Below are positions 26,801 to 41,800 of a stretch of DNA of 64,000 nt, one piece after another. The stretch's first letter is position 1. Each line of letters begins with the position of its first letter. Under the pieces are notes generated by a model, which saw only the letters and a list, made by a program, of their open reading frames with translations, was not told the origin of the DNA and ran no database searches. The DNA comes from Lamellibrachia satsuma (taxonomy: Eukaryota; Annelida; Polychaeta; Sabellida; Siboglinidae): assembly GCA_033239005.1 (NCBI GenBank), contig BSQZ01000025.1, positions 8,603,501-8,667,500 of the forward strand, given 5' to 3'. Position numbers and translations under genes: made by a program.

Positions 26801-29800
26801 TGTTTTTGGAAGGGAACAAATTTATCGATGATACTCTCAATTTCATATTTTAGAATATTCCAACATTCAATTGCGGTCTTATTCATCAGCATGTTATTCC
26901 AATCTAGCTTTGCTAAGTATTTTCTCATATCTTTGTAGTTACCTTTGTGGAAGTTTCTCTTGTACGTTTTCTTATTTTTACTTTCTGATTTTACATTGAT
27001 GTCAAAATGTATTTGATTATGGTCACTATTACCCAATGGTTCAAATATTTTTACATTGTCCACTAATTCTTTTTGTGATGACAAAACTATATCCAATACA
27101 TTTTCTCCCCTGGTTGGTTCTAGTACGTGCTGAGTAAGAAAGCTATCCTGGATTAAACATAGAAATTGTTGATCCTCAATCCCTGTGCTCTCTAGAGAAT
27201 TCCATTGTATGTGTCCATGGTTAAAATCTTCCATTATGATACATTCCCCTTTACTAACTTCCTTTATAGCGTTTTTTATTTTTGTGTTGTCCTCTTCATT
27301 TATGTTTGGACTTCGGTAAACTAATCCAACAGTTAATTTTGAATTTACTGAAACAATTTTGCACCAAACAGCTTCATCGCAATATGCTTCCCTTTCTAGT
27401 TTTATTTCATAAGCCTGAATAGATTCTTTAACATATAAAATAACTCCCCCGCCCCTTCTTCCTATTCGATCTTTCCTAAACATTACGTATCCTGTCAGTC
27501 CTAATTCAGCATCTGTTATATCTATGTTGGCCCATGATTCAGTTATACCAATTATGTGAGGGTCAATATCTTCTACCATAATGTTTAATTCGTTTTTCTT
27601 ATTTACTATGCTCCTTGCATTTAAACATACGCATCTATAACCTTTTTCAGAGATGTTTTTCGGATGATTTGATATTGGTTTATCTGTGCTAGTGGCCTCT
27701 TGTTCTGCTTGAGACACCTCTAGGTAACCCCCCGCACTTCTAGTTTAAAGAATGTTTACTTGCAAAAATATTTGTCATTGTACCCAAGTCACTATCTACT
27801 GCTGCTGAAAGTTTGTCCGCGAATACTGCCGCCCCCTTTCCACTTAAATGAAGCCCATCCTTCATGTACATATCAGCCCTCCCAACAAAACTTCCCCATA
27901 AATCCACAAATCCAACTTCCTCTTCCCTACATAGCTTCTGGACTAACATCTTAATTGCCATCCCCTGACAATTTCGATATTTGTGACCCTTCCTGCCCAT
28001 TACAGGTAAAATCCCTGAAAGTATTACCTGCTCAACCCGCGTCTGTTTTAGTGTTCTGACCAACTGCCTATCTTTCCTAACTATGGCAGTTGTACCCTCC
28101 CTCTCTACGTTATTTGTCCCTACGTGTACTAAAACAGATCCACCCTTACCCGAGCCTACGATGTTTTTACCCTCTCAGTTATCGCCTCTATTTTGGCTCC
28201 AGGCAAGCAGACCACCACATCATCTCCCTTGTTTAAGACTCTGTCGGTCTTCCTAACTATCGAATCCCCCACAAACACCCTCGCTCTCTTCCTCACCCCC
28301 TCTATCACTGCTGCAGAATAACTCTTCCTTTCGATCCCCTCCTTCACATTCTGTCCTGACCCCTTCCCTCCTGTCTCCCCCACTTCCCACTCCTTTGCTC
28401 TTGTCTCTCCCACTCCCCTCTCCTTCACTCCGGTTGTTTTCCCTCTCGTCTCCCCCACTCCCTTCTCCTTCCCTCCTGTCTCCCCTACTCCCCTCTCCTT
28501 CACTCTGGTTGTTTTCCCTCCCGTCTCCCCCACTCCCTTCTCCTTCCCTCTTGTCTCCATTACTCCCCTCTCCTTCACTCCGGTTGTCTTCCCTCCCGTC
28601 TCCCCCACTCCCTTCTCCTTCCCTCCTGTCTCCCCTATTCCCCTCTCCTTCACTCCGGTTGTCTTCCCTCCCATTCCTTTCCTTCCCGTCTCCTTACGTC
28701 CTGTCTCCCTACGACATGTCACCTTCCCTCCCCTCAGCTTCCTCCCAGGCTGAGGTGAGCTTTCTCTAGCATCTCTTGTGTCTTTCCCCACTTTATCGTC
28801 TACTGTTCCCCCACTGGAACTACTGGCACAACCCCCCTGTTCCCTTCCCACCATTGCCACAACGAGCAGCCTCAGCTCTTCCAACTCCACCTCTAGTTCC
28901 TTCATCTTCGTACATCCCCTACACTCAAAACTAAAACTATCTGCATGGCCTCAGCCCAGGACTTCTCGCACCCAGACTTGACGAAGTCCACCCTGTTACT
29001 GTAACTGCCACAAATTAAGTGCCTTGTGGCCTTTAACTGCCGTTTGCACGGCGCCATCATACAATTTAGTTTTAATTAGTTTGCTATGCTAGCCTTGAAT
29101 AAGGCTGTTTTTGTGATCAAAAGAACACTTTAGGCCAATATACTTGCTAACTGTGTCTTCTATTAACCCTGCCACCTAGCGAATACGGAGAACACTGTGT
29201 AACAAAACAACGAAGTCAGTGTGTACTAATTTACGCTAAAATCCTGCTGTTAATTCCTTTTTACCGAAAACGTTTACTACCACTATGTCAGATATTACCT
29301 TATGTATGTAATTTAAGTAAATAAATCACTTTATCTTATATATATATTAGCCAATGTAAACGATAGCTCGATGCACAGGTTGAATTCACGACCTGTAAAC
29401 AAACTCCCTTTGATCACTCGTTGAGTTTGAATCTGGGAAAAAATACTACCTCTGTTAACAAAAACGGTTTCTTAATATATGTCTACAAGAAGTTGGTGAA
29501 CAATATATGTATAATACTAATACTTATTCTAACCAATATTCAATGTTACTGACTATTCACTATGCTATCTCAATTTTTGAATTGTAAACAACCCTATTAA
29601 CGCTCGCTGAATTCCCCCGACAGAATCCGAAACTAACTTACTCTAAAATACTCCCTCTTAGCGTGTTTGCATGTTATGGAATAACATTAATCCACACAGC
29701 CCTCCTTTATTACATATTTATTACATATTTTAGCATGTTTGTATGTTATGGAATAACATTGATCCACACAGCCCTCCTTTATTACATATTTATTACATAT

Positions 29801-32800
29801 TTTAGCATGTTTGTATGTTATGGAATAACATTGATCCACACAGCCCTCCTTTATTACATATTTATTACATATTTTAGCATGTTTGTATGTTATGGAATAA
29901 CATTGATCCACACAGCCCTCCTTTATTACATATTTATTACATATTTTAGCATGTTTGTATGTTATGGAATAACATTGATTCACACAGCCCTCCTTTATTA
30001 CATATTTATTACAAATTTTAGCATGTTTGTATGTTATGGAATAACACTGATTCACACAGCCTTCCTTTATTACATATTTATTACATATTTTAGCATGTTT
30101 GTATGTTATGGAATAACATTTATGCGGGACAAAGCTACCTACAAAAGAGTTAATGACATGGAAACCGTGGCTCGTTTGCTGAAGACAACAAAGTCAAATG
30201 TATATTTGTATACTAGCTTTATAACAAGCCAAATAGAAAAATGCAATACAATAATATGTATACATCATAAATACATTATTTTTATACAATGAAAACAGTT
30301 GTGACCTAGTTTATATACTCTGACAAAATATCAGCAAAGGTGGGGGAACCAACCACCAAAGGTGGGGGAACCCACCACCGAACATATATCACACAAAGTT
30401 AGTAAACCGACCCAACTAGAAATCAAACAAACACTGGTGTAGATGGGGTAGGAGGGTGGGTAAAAACATTAAAAAATATCGAGAGCAACAAATATTTTAC
30501 CTTCGTAAATTTTGGCCAATATCGAAAGAGAGGCTAATTATTATGCGTGCATTTTGATTGTAAGAAATTGTCACATGGTGAGGTCCGCTTACCGTACAAT
30601 CAAACTATAAGCTGCAGCCTTGCCCACATAAATATCATTTGAGTTTTCAATTCAAATGATGGTTTTATGCGGGACAAAGCTACCTACAAAAGAGTTAATG
30701 ACATGGAAACCGTGGCTCGTTTGCTGAAGACAACAAAGTCAAATATATGTTTGTATACGAGCTTTATAATAAGCCAAATAGAAAAATGCAATACACTAAT
30801 ATGTATACATCATAAATACATTATTTTTATACAATGAACCTAGTTTATGTACTCTGACAAAATATCAGCAAAGGTGGGGGAACCAACCACACAGCCCTCC
30901 TTTATTACATATTTATTACATATTTTAGCATGTTTGTATGTTATGGAATAACATTGAACCACACAGCCCTCCTTTATTACATATTTATTACATATTTTAG
31001 CATGTTTGTATGTTATGGAATAACATTGATCCACACAGCCCTCCTTTATTACATATTTATTACATATTTTAGCATGTTTGTATGTTATGGAATAACATTG
31101 ATTCACACAGCCCTCCTTTATTACATATTTATTACATATTTTAGCATGTTTGTATGTTATGGAATAACATTGATTCACACAGCCCTCCTTTATTACATAT
31201 TTATTACATATTTTAGCATGTTTGTATGTTATGGAATAACACTGATCCACACAGCCCTCCTTTATTACATATTTATTACATATTTTAGCATGTTTGTATG
31301 TTATGGAATAACACTGATCCACACAGCCCTCCTTTATTACATATTTATTACATATTTTAGCATGTTTGTATGTTATGGAATAACACTGATCCACACAGCC
31401 CTCCTTTATTACATATTTATTACATATTTTAGCATGTTTGTATGTTATGGAATAACATTGATTCACACAGCCCTCCTTTATTACATATTTTAGCATGTTT
31501 GTATGTTATGGAATAACATTGATTCACACAGCCCTCCTTTATTACATATTTATTACATATTTTAGCATGTTTGTATGTTATGGAATAACATTGATTCACA
31601 CAGCCCTCCTTTATTACATATTTATTACATATTTTAGCATGTTTGTATGTTATGGAATAACATTGATTCACACAGTCCTCCTTTATTACATATTTATTAC
31701 ATATTTTAGCATGTCTGTATGTTATGGAATAACACTGATTCACACAGCCCTCCTTTATTACATATTTATTACATATTTTAGCATGTTTGTATGTTATGGA
31801 ATAACACTGATTCACACAGCCCTCCTTTATTACATATTTATTACATATTTTAGCATGTTTGTATGTTATGGAATAACACTGATTCACACAGCCCTCCTTT
31901 ATTACATATTTATTACATATTTGAGCATGGTTGTATGTTATGGAATAACATTGATTCACACAGCCCTCCTTTATTACATATTTATTACATATTTTAGCAT
32001 GTTTGTATGTCATGGAATAACATTGATTCACACAGCCATCCTTTATTACATATTTATTACATATTTTAGCATGTTTGTATATTATGGAATAACATTGATT
32101 CACACAGCCCTCCTTTATTATATATTTGACTTGAAGCAAATTAACAAGACACAGAGAATGTCTTCACTAGGTCAGTAGGTCACAAAGAACAATCTCTCAC
32201 CCGTGACCATAGCAAGGATCAAACTTAAGGTTTTCTTCCATGAAGCTACTACTGTAATGATTGCTGAGCAAACTTAAGGTTTTCTTCCATGAGCAAACTA
32301 AATAATAAATATCAAAATAGTTGTATGGTTGAAGCTATGTACAATTTGTCTATTGTGCAGTATTACTATCATGTTGACAGTTGACACACTTCAACAAAGT
32401 GCTGTCAGTTTCAGTTGTCATTGTTTTATTCACTGCTATAACCGTTTGCAGTGTACATCACATGGCTGCATTGTTTCACCGATCCCTAGCAGCCTTTGCA
32501 TTGTTTCACCGATCCCTAGCAGCCTTTGTATTGTTTCACCGATCCCTAGCAGCCTTTGCATTGTTTCACCGATCCCTAGCAGCCTTTGCATTGTTTCACC
32601 GATCCCTAGCAGCCTTTGTATTGTTTCACCGATCCCTAGCAGCCTTTGCATTGTTTCACCGATCTCTAGCAGCCTTTGCATTGTTTCACCGATCTCTAGC
32701 AGCCTTTGTAACATGCAATGTTATTCTTGACACACAAACAGTTCCTGTTGCATCCTTTGGTACATCCACAGAATATGGTCTTGGTAATCTGTTGTGGGCC

Positions 32801-35800
32801 AGCAGGTCATCTGTTGTGGGCCAGCAGGTCATCTGTTGTGGGCCAGCAGGTCATCTGTTGTGGGCCAGCAGGTCATCTGTTGTGGGCCAGCAGGTAATCT
32901 GTTGTGGGCCAGCAGGTCATCTGTTGTGGGCCAGCAGGTCATCTGTTGTGGGTCAGCAGGTAATCTGTTGTGGGCCAGCAGGTAATCTGTTGTGGGTCAG
33001 CAGGTCATCTGTTGTGGGCCAGCAGGTAATCTGTTGTAGGCCAGCAGGTAATCTGTTGTAGGCCAGCAGGTAATCTGTTGTAGGCCAGCAGGTCATCTGT
33101 TGTGGGTCAGCAGGTAATCTGTTGTGGTTCAGCAGGTAATCTGTTGTGGGCCAGCAGGTCATCTGTTGTAGGCCAGCAGGTAATCTGTTGTAGGCCAGCA
33201 GGTAATCTGTTGTAGGCCAGCAGGTCATCTGTTGTGGGTCAGCAGGTCATCTGTTGTGGGCCAGCAGGTAATCTGTTGTGGGCCAGCAGGTAATCTGTTG
33301 TGGGCCAGCAGGTCATCTGTTGTGGGTCAGCAGGTAATATGTTGTGGGTCAGCAGGTAATCTGTTGTGGGCCAGCAGGTCAATGCCACTGGGACCAGCTT
33401 GTCATTACATGTATCTAGATTTCAGAACCCACCCATACAGTGTGATGTTGGGCAGAGATGTCCGTTGTCTTGCTGTGATTCAGCCACACCTTCTTACCAG
33501 AGAAGTATGGATAGCTGGTTGTATCTCGTCCACTAAGGTCATTCATGTTCAGTTTCAGAAATGCAAATTCAGGAGGTTTATGCGTAAATTGGAGGGTCTC
33601 AGAGGATTGTGCGTAAACTGGAGTATTTCACATCCTCGCCATGCATAAAAATTACACTAGAATAAATAAATAAAAATGTCTTGCCTGACTGGCAGTAGCC
33701 TACATATTTTATTACACATGCTGTTTAGTGGCAGGGCTAAGACTGTAGCATTTTCTTTTCTTCAAAGTTTGTGATCCTGGCTGATAAAGGTATTTGAGAC
33801 CCTGGGTGACGGAGGCATTTTTTATTTGTGAAACCTACATTTGTGAAATACATGTTTTCGTGCATAATGTGCTCCGATTGTGACAGTGAACATACATGAA
33901 TTAAATAGAACTCGTATAAAGTGGAGATGTATTGATGGGCATTATTTTAATGAATATTTACACAGATTAGCGATATTGTGTGTTTAACAAACATTATAGA
34001 CAATGCAACATGTAAGGCACAAGGATGCTGTTTAACCAAGCCTCCATTGTCCAGTCTGCACAAATCTTAATTGATAAAAACCCCTGCTGTTGTTGTGGGC
34101 ATGAGTAAAAGGAGGGATTGATGATCTTTTGTTAAATGAGGCCTCACAAAACTTTTCTTTGTTTCATTAGAAATCGAGGAGATTTGGGAAATTTGATAGA
34201 ATTCTTGGAGTGTCCCGGCGATTCCTGGAGACTTAACATGTATGCTAAGGCTGTGAAGGAAGGGAAGTGAACTGTCACAGATCGGAGATCATGTGATGTT
34301 GTATATAATTAGCTTATTTACTTTAGTCACCTAGCGAATGAAATTTTGTTAAGGGTCATGTTAGTGGTGCAGAATAGCGACCGATGGCTAATCTAGAGAT
34401 CGGAAATTTATTTGTTTCCAAATGATTAACAGATCAATGAAATATTATCACGTTTGCATGGTATTGTTGGAAAACTAGTAGTCTACTGATATTGTTTGTC
34501 ATTGTTTTAGAACCTAATTATGGCGAAGAATGAATAATTTCAGTTATAGTCGAGGATGTAATGCCAGGTAAACATCTTTACTTTCACACCTTCGAATAAT
34601 AGACGGAGCTAAAGGAATGTTTAAAGTGACTTTGTGTTATAAATCTGGTAGCAGTTGCATTTTTATATATGCCATCGTAATGAGTGTATTGTAGAGATTC
34701 CTATCACATAATTTTTTTGTAGAATATCATGTGATTTGAATGGTTGATTCTGGGGTGTTTTAGGACAAACATTGCATAACTATTCACAAGTTAACTTGTA
34801 ATTTGTACAGGCGACCAAGCCTTTCTGTGGTCTATGGCCTCTTGTATGCACCAATATGATTGGTTAATCCATTGTGAGACGACAGCTGCGATTGGTGATA
34901 GTGGAAGTATGAAATAGTTACGGGTGTTGAAACAGCAGAGGAACTCCAGCCCTGTGACAGTCAGATTGCAAATAACATCTAAGAATGTACATGGTTCCTC
35001 TTGGAATAACGCTACTCGTCATACAGTTCGCAGACGTTGGAGGATGCGACGCACTGGTGACAAAGAGTTGAGCCATAGACGTTAACTACCGGTGCCATCC
35101 ACCCTCGATATCCTCTTCCGATTTGCCAATGACAGCCGCACTGCCAGCTGCTATGCTCGCCGAGCACGCCGTATGCAAGACAAGACTGAGCACATGGCAT
35201 GCCAGACAGGACTCACTGAGCACACCGCATGCAAGACAGCACTCGCTGAGCACATGGCATGCCAGACAGGACTCACTGACCACACCACATGCAAGACAGC
35301 ACTCGCTGAGCACATGGCATGCAAGACAGGACTCTCTGAGTACGCTGTACGCAAGATAGGACTCGCCTAGCATGCCGTACGCAAGACAGGACTCACTGAG
35401 CACATGGCATGCAAAACAGGACTCACTGAGCACACCGCATGCAAGACAGCGCTCCCTGAGTACGCTGTATGCAAGACAGGACTCACTGAGCACATGGCAT
35501 GCAAGACAGGACTCGCCGAGCACACCGCATGCAAGACAGCACTCCCTGAGTTCGCTGTACACAAGACAGCACTCCCTGAGTACGCTGTATGCAAGACAGG
35601 ACTCGCCGAGCACACCGCATGCAAGACAGCATTCCCTGAGTTCGCTGTACACAAGACAGCACTCGCTGAGTACGCTGTACACAAGACAGCACTCGCTGAG
35701 AACGCTGTACACAAGACAGCACTCGCTGAGTACGTTGTACACAAGACAGCACTCGTTGAGTATGCTGTACATAAGACAGGACTCACTGAGTATGCTGTAC

Positions 35801-38800
35801 ACAAGACAGCACTCGCTGAGTACGCTGTACACAAGACAGCACTCGCTGAGTACGCTGTACACAAGACAGCACTCGCTGAGTACGCTGTACACAAGACAGG
35901 ACTCACTGAGTACGCTGTACGCAAGACAGCACTCGCTGAGTTCGCTGTACACAAGACAGGACTCATTGAGTACGCTGTACACAACAAGACAGCACTGACT
36001 GAGTATGCTGTACACAAGACAGCACTCACTGAGTATGCTGTACACAAGACAGCACTCCCTGAGTACGCTGTACACAAGACAGGACTCACTGAGTACACTG
36101 TACACAAGACAGGACTCGCAGAGCATGCCGTACACAAGACAGGACTCACTGAGTATGCTGTACACAAGACAGGACTCGCAGAGCATGCCGTACACAAGAC
36201 AGGACTCACTGAGTACGCTGTACACAAGACAGGACTCGCAGAGCATGCCGTACTCAAGACAGGACTCACTGAGTACGCTGTACACAAGACAGGACTCGCA
36301 GAGCATGCTGTACACAAGACAGTACTCACTGAGTACGCTGTACACAAGACAGGACTCACAGAGCATGCCGTATGCAAGACAGGACTCACTGAGTACGCTG
36401 TACACAAGATAGGACTCACAGAGCATGCCGTATGCAAGACAGGACTCACTGAGTACGCTGTACACAAGACAGCACTCGCCGAGCATGCCGTACGCAAGAC
36501 AGCATTTGCTGAACACGCCATATGCAAGACAGCATTTGCCAAGCATGCCGTATGCAAGACAGCAATCGCCGAGCATGCCTTATGCAAGACAGCACTTACC
36601 GAGTACGCTGTACACAAGACAGCATTCGATGAACATTCCATACGCAAGACAGCATTTGCCTAGCATGCCTTACGCAAGACGGCATTCATGGGAAATATTT
36701 ACTGAATTATCGTAGTTGCACAAATACCCACACTGAGCCTAACGAGTACACGTCCATTGGCTCACCGCATATTATCCAGCCAAACTTAAAACTGTGACAT
36801 GAACGTCATTGTGCAGGTCTCAGTGGAGCACACTTCTCAGCTTGAAAGTCATGGCAAGTTGGATGATTTTACTTACAATAATTTTACTAGAACCTTCTAC
36901 CAGGCAATGTTTCATGTAAGGGTAAAGACAGGGTTGGCATGTAACAAAGTAAAACTACTTTGTTACAATACTTGAATAGTTATTTCAAGTAACTGGCATG
37001 TAACGAAGTAGAATTTTGACTAAATACTTTTACTTGTAACGAAGTAGTTTTATTTAAAATATCGTTATTTTTATTTACTTCGCAATATATTTTCGTTACA
37101 TTTTTTAGCGAAACCGCTGCTGCCAGTGGCGATCCACCGTCAATGACATTTCAATAGCCAAAAGCTATTAATATCATCCAATCGCACGTCAGTTCGTGAT
37201 CATATTTGTATACAAACCTCTCTTTGGGAAATCTACGCAACCATTGTTTTATATATACATCAGTGAATGAAGTCTGCCAAATATTGGCAAGGCCGTTGAC
37301 ATGAAATGTCACTTCAAGCACACAATGCCATCTCAATCCATGATGCAAATGCCTCCGTTGCACCATATAAACTATTAATCAATAAGTTTCCAATACGTGT
37401 TATAAATATAAAAAATTGCAATTTCAACAATGTATTGACAATCCCCATACACTGACACAATTCTGTTATTCGTGAACGAATGCGCATCTCCTTCGATTTT
37501 TGCCCATCGTCAGCAATGGCCTTACTGGCTTGCATCAGCATTAAATAGTATTTTTCTTTCATGAATAAAATTCATATTGAGATGTCTAATAAATTCATAG
37601 TAATGATTACTCTACAGAACTAAAGAGTAAAGAATTGATACTCTTCCATTTGGCAGCATCTTTTCCCAGCAATGGCTTATTCAAGCTGACCCATAATATC
37701 AGGGACAGGGACAGGGCCGGGACAGGGACAGGGGCCATGACAGGGACAGGGGCCCTCACAGGGCACACTTTTAATTGCAATTAGCAACAGCATTCCTCTG
37801 TTGCCCAGGTCTACCTTCTGATCAATTCTAGCCCCAGCTGGTACCAGGTAACCAACACAGCTAGCTGCTAAAGTGTGTTGTTTCAATGTTTGTGTGAGCT
37901 GATAAGACATGTCTGGGAAGACATGAGAAGGTGGGGGTTCACAAGCCAGATGGCTTCATCAGCTAGGCATCAAATGTCTTTGTTCATTTTTGTATGGACA
38001 GTGCTAGGTTGTATTACGTCTGAACAGTTTCCCTGAGAGGCTACTACTAGTACTGGACTGACCCTCTTCCTACTCAGATACAATCACACCATCTAGTAGT
38101 GTGAATATGTTTATAAATAGAATTGACAGATATATGATAAGAGCAGGCTACACATAGATGATAAAATTGTTGGACTCTCGATAAGCCAATGGCTTCCTTA
38201 TCCACTTGCCATCTGGAACTTGTTGTTTGGGATGGCAATCTTGTTAAATCTTGTTAAACCTGCATAAACATATCCTGTTTTACAATCTAGTTCCTCCCAT
38301 ACCCCAGTGGAACAGGTCGATAAAAAGACAGATTGTGCCTCATCATTAATTAAGTTATGTATTTAACTGAAATTATTTAATGTTGTGAGCTCTCATTAAT
38401 AATAATAATGTAATTTTCCAAGCATCCAAGTTAGCACCGTGTTCAATGGTGGCAGACCCACTGACCAGCTAAGGCTGTCTGGGAGCACATTGTTATAGGC
38501 AGAGCGGTTGCAAAACAGTTGTCATATGCAAGTTGTGTAATTTATATGATATTACTTATGATTTTGTTGTTATTTCTTAGTGTTGTACTTTTACTTCTAC
38601 TTTTACTTCAAGTACTTTTGAAAAGTACTTCTACTTTTACTCAAGTACAAAATTAAAGTAATTCAGTCAACCATGGGTAAAGATTAGTTTTTGAGAAAGC
38701 CATGTAATCGAATACAATAAGAATAGGCCTAACAACAGACTGTAGGTACATCAATAACAAGTATTTATATTTGATAACATAAGTAATATCCATGTGTTTT

Positions 38801-41800
38801 TATAATCATAAAGTCAATATCTATCAGTATTTGTTGCAACTTTTTAAATTGTTGCAACTTTACTTGAAAATGTTGTGTAACTGAAATAAGAAACATACCT
38901 TGAGGACACCACCTTCCACCAGAAGGCGGACATAATGAGTCAAATCAGATGTGCTATAATCCTTGGCTGAGTAAAACACCACTCCGTCCTCCTGAAGAAC
39001 ACAATAATTTGTTTATGCATTTATATCTCCATGCCATTAGCCAGAAATAACATTTTGCCAGTCTTGAACATTCAACCACAGTTAATGTGCGAATGGCTGT
39101 TCACATCCATGACAACCATAATTGACCCAAATGATTTTAATTTCGCGGAGAAGCCGATGCTGGTTGACATAATGACAGTCACTACTGGCCCATTTGGTTT
39201 TTGCACTGGTAAGCCAATGCAAGTCAAATGTCAAATGACAGCCATTATTGGCCGAATTAGGTTCTGAAAGAAAGCAGGCCAAGTCCGATTTAGCCATTAT
39301 TGGCCCAATCAAGTCTTACGAGCTGTGCAGCGAGGTTAGCGTGATCACCTGCACAGTAATAATAATAGAAGAAGAACCAACACATGAAGGTTCGTGAAAA
39401 AGTAACTTGAAACTTTATTTTAAATATATAACTTATAATGTTTGAAGCATCTTAGTACTTAATACTTTGTCTATTATGAACAAATATGATTGCAGTCACA
39501 CTCAAAATCAAATGCATGAAACTAAAAGTAAAGGTGGTGAAGTCATCCCCCAGGCATTACGCCTTAAGAAGCCATGAAGTCATCCCCCAGGCATTATGCC
39601 TTAAGAAGCCATGAAGTCATCCCCCAGGCATTACGCCTTAAGAAGCCATGAAGTCACGCCCCAGGCATTACGCCTTAAGAAGTCATGAAGTCACGCCCCA
39701 GGCATTATGCCTTAAGAAGCCATGAAGTCACGCTCCAGGCATTACGCCTTAAGAAGCCATGAAGTCACGCCCCAGGCATTACGCCTTAAGAAGCCATGAA
39801 GTCACGCCCCAGGCATTACGCCTTAAGAAGTCATGAAGTCATCCCCCAGGCATTACGCCTTAAGAAGCCATGAAGTCATCCCCCAGGCATTACGCCTTAA
39901 GAAGCCATGAAGTCACGCCCCAGGCATTACGCCTTAAGAAGCCATGAAGTCACGCCCCAGGCATTACGCCTTAAGAAGCCATGAAGTCATCCCCCAGGCA
40001 TTACGCCTTAAGAAGCCATGAAGTCACGCCCCAGGCATTACGCCTTAAGAAGCCATGAAGTCATCCCCCAGGCATTACGCCTTAAGAAGCCATGAAGTCA
40101 CGCCCCAGGCATTACGCCTTAAGAAGCCATGAAGGCTTATATGGCCAGTGCTTAAACCTGGTTTCTATAGTGCGAAGCAACTTAGAGTGCAGTTATTCGG
40201 ACTCTCCTGGATTTGTAGCTGAGTAGACTGAGGCAAATTAGGGTAAACGAAATTGCCTAATCTTCGAAAACGAACCGTGACCAGTGTGGGTCTTGAACTC
40301 ACAACCCTCGAATTTAGTGTCCAACACCTTAACCACTAGGCCACGGTTGCCCCCTTATAAAAGTAAAGCAATACAATAAATAAAAATAGAAGATATAGCA
40401 TGCAGTAATACAATTGGTTTTGAAAGTAATACATTGAAACATTACCGGTACTTTTTTGATTAAACAGCAATCATCCAGATTCAGTATTGCATATTAGACA
40501 AAAAACAATATGAATTTACTAGACTGAGCATAGTCTAATGGTTCGTGGTTTGCCTGCCATTTGAGTTTTCTTTCAGCAACCGTGAAACTGCTGCCTATCA
40601 TAGGGCCTACACGCCAATTATGTATGTGAATTGGAGCCTGAATCAGATTCAATTTCGAAGTCTACCGTGATCATGCTTGGCCACTGCAGAGTGCCAGCAG
40701 TGGGCGACAATACAGTAGCATCTCGGTTACAAGCGGCAGGCACATCAACATTATGGATCTCCACCAACGTAACAAAGGATGCTGATTCAGACTGTTCAGG
40801 TACAATCTCAGGAATGTTTATGAAAGGCATCGATTGTCGTAAACTTTGATGTTGACATATCGCATCTTTTCACTGACTCTCGCTTGGCAGGTGCCATTTT
40901 GAACTCGCCCCACAACACCCGGGTCACCGGAATGTTTCTTCAACTGAGCACCAATGGACAGACACTGAGAAAGGCCATAGAAACGATTTTCCCAACCAAT
41001 GATGGACACGATTACAATAAATAGAAATCAGCTGCAGAATCATTATTTTTCAACAATGTCAAGGTTAAAAATATAAGTTTTATAGATCAGCAGTATTCGC
41101 TATTCTACCGACGACAACATTCGTCGAATCACAACAGCGTGCAATTAAAGTCAATAAGACAGTTAAAACAATTTTATTATGAAAAAATCTCATCTTGTAA
41201 AAAGAAAAACCCTCATTTTGTTAATATTTTACCCATTATTGTCAGACATTTACCCGTCTTCAAAACGGGCAGATGGGTCCCAGGCTACGGGCCTGGATAG
41301 ATAGCTTTAGTGTGCACGATATATTACTACTTGATATCTCCATGTAGAAAGATAGCTTGAGTGTGCATGATATATTACTACTTGATGTCTACATGCAGAA
41401 AGATAGCTTGAGTGTGCATGATATATTACTAATTGATGTCTCCATGTAGATAGATAGCTTGAGTGTGCACGATATATTACTAACTGGTGTCTCCATGTAG
41501 TTAGATAGATTGAGTGTGCATGATATATTACTAATTGATATCTCCGAGTAGATAGATAGCTTGAGTGTGCATGATATATTACTAATTTATATCTCCATGT
41601 AGAAAGATAGTTTGAGTGTGCATGACATATTACTAATTGATGTCTACAAGTAGAAAGATAGCTTGAGTGTGCATGATATATTACTAATTGGTGTCTCCAT
41701 GTAGTTAGATAGATTGAGTGTGCATGATATATTACTAATTAATATCTCCGAGTAGATAGATAGCTTGAGTGTGCATGATATATTACTAATTTATATCTCC

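Larger units (their letters stand above)
24778..29655 (-). mobile_element. Nearly complete CR1-like LINE (retrotransposon B), 4.9 kb
   Basis: Minus strand, 5' to 3': about 0.7 kb of 5' sequence, ORF1 (28905-27740), ORF2 with endonuclease (27717-26440) and reverse transcriptase (26495-24878), and a 3' tail of TTAAATCTAAATCT type. It interrupts the 72-bp array: the array stops at ttacatatttta and resumes at ttagcgtgtttgcatg, so the insertion is younger than the array. It carries a few frameshifts and is probably inactive. The GDSL-type ORF1 and short repeated tail fit the CR1/L2 group. Confidence 0.9.

Noticed and set aside
30120..30888. LTR retrotransposon with two LTRs
   Set aside because: The direct repeats lack TG...CA ends, a primer-binding site or any gag-pol code in the 310-base middle.
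29663..32178. Repeated [19 protein letters not shown] frames that look like multipass membrane proteins
   Set aside because: 72-bp minisatellite; hydrophobicity comes from AT-rich repeats. The frame is open on both strands.
32329..33648. Plus-strand frames near 32.4-33.6 kb as a small gene
   Set aside because: Most of their length is two minisatellites; the unique tails show no known domain or splice context.
35086..36663. Long stop-free frames (about 420-500 codons) on both strands
   Set aside because: They translate a 30-bp minisatellite, whose length keeps all frames open. No signal peptide, domain, codon bias or splice signals.
23083..36700. CRISPR array suggested by regular 30-bp repeats
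   Set aside because: There are no unique spacers; units are directly adjacent. The context is a eukaryotic intron.
35141..36700. Another splice-donor array, because the minus-strand unit contains CTCAGTGAGT
   Set aside because: No exon with matching sequence adjoins it, and the nearest exon is over 2 kb away, so the donor-like motif is probably chance.
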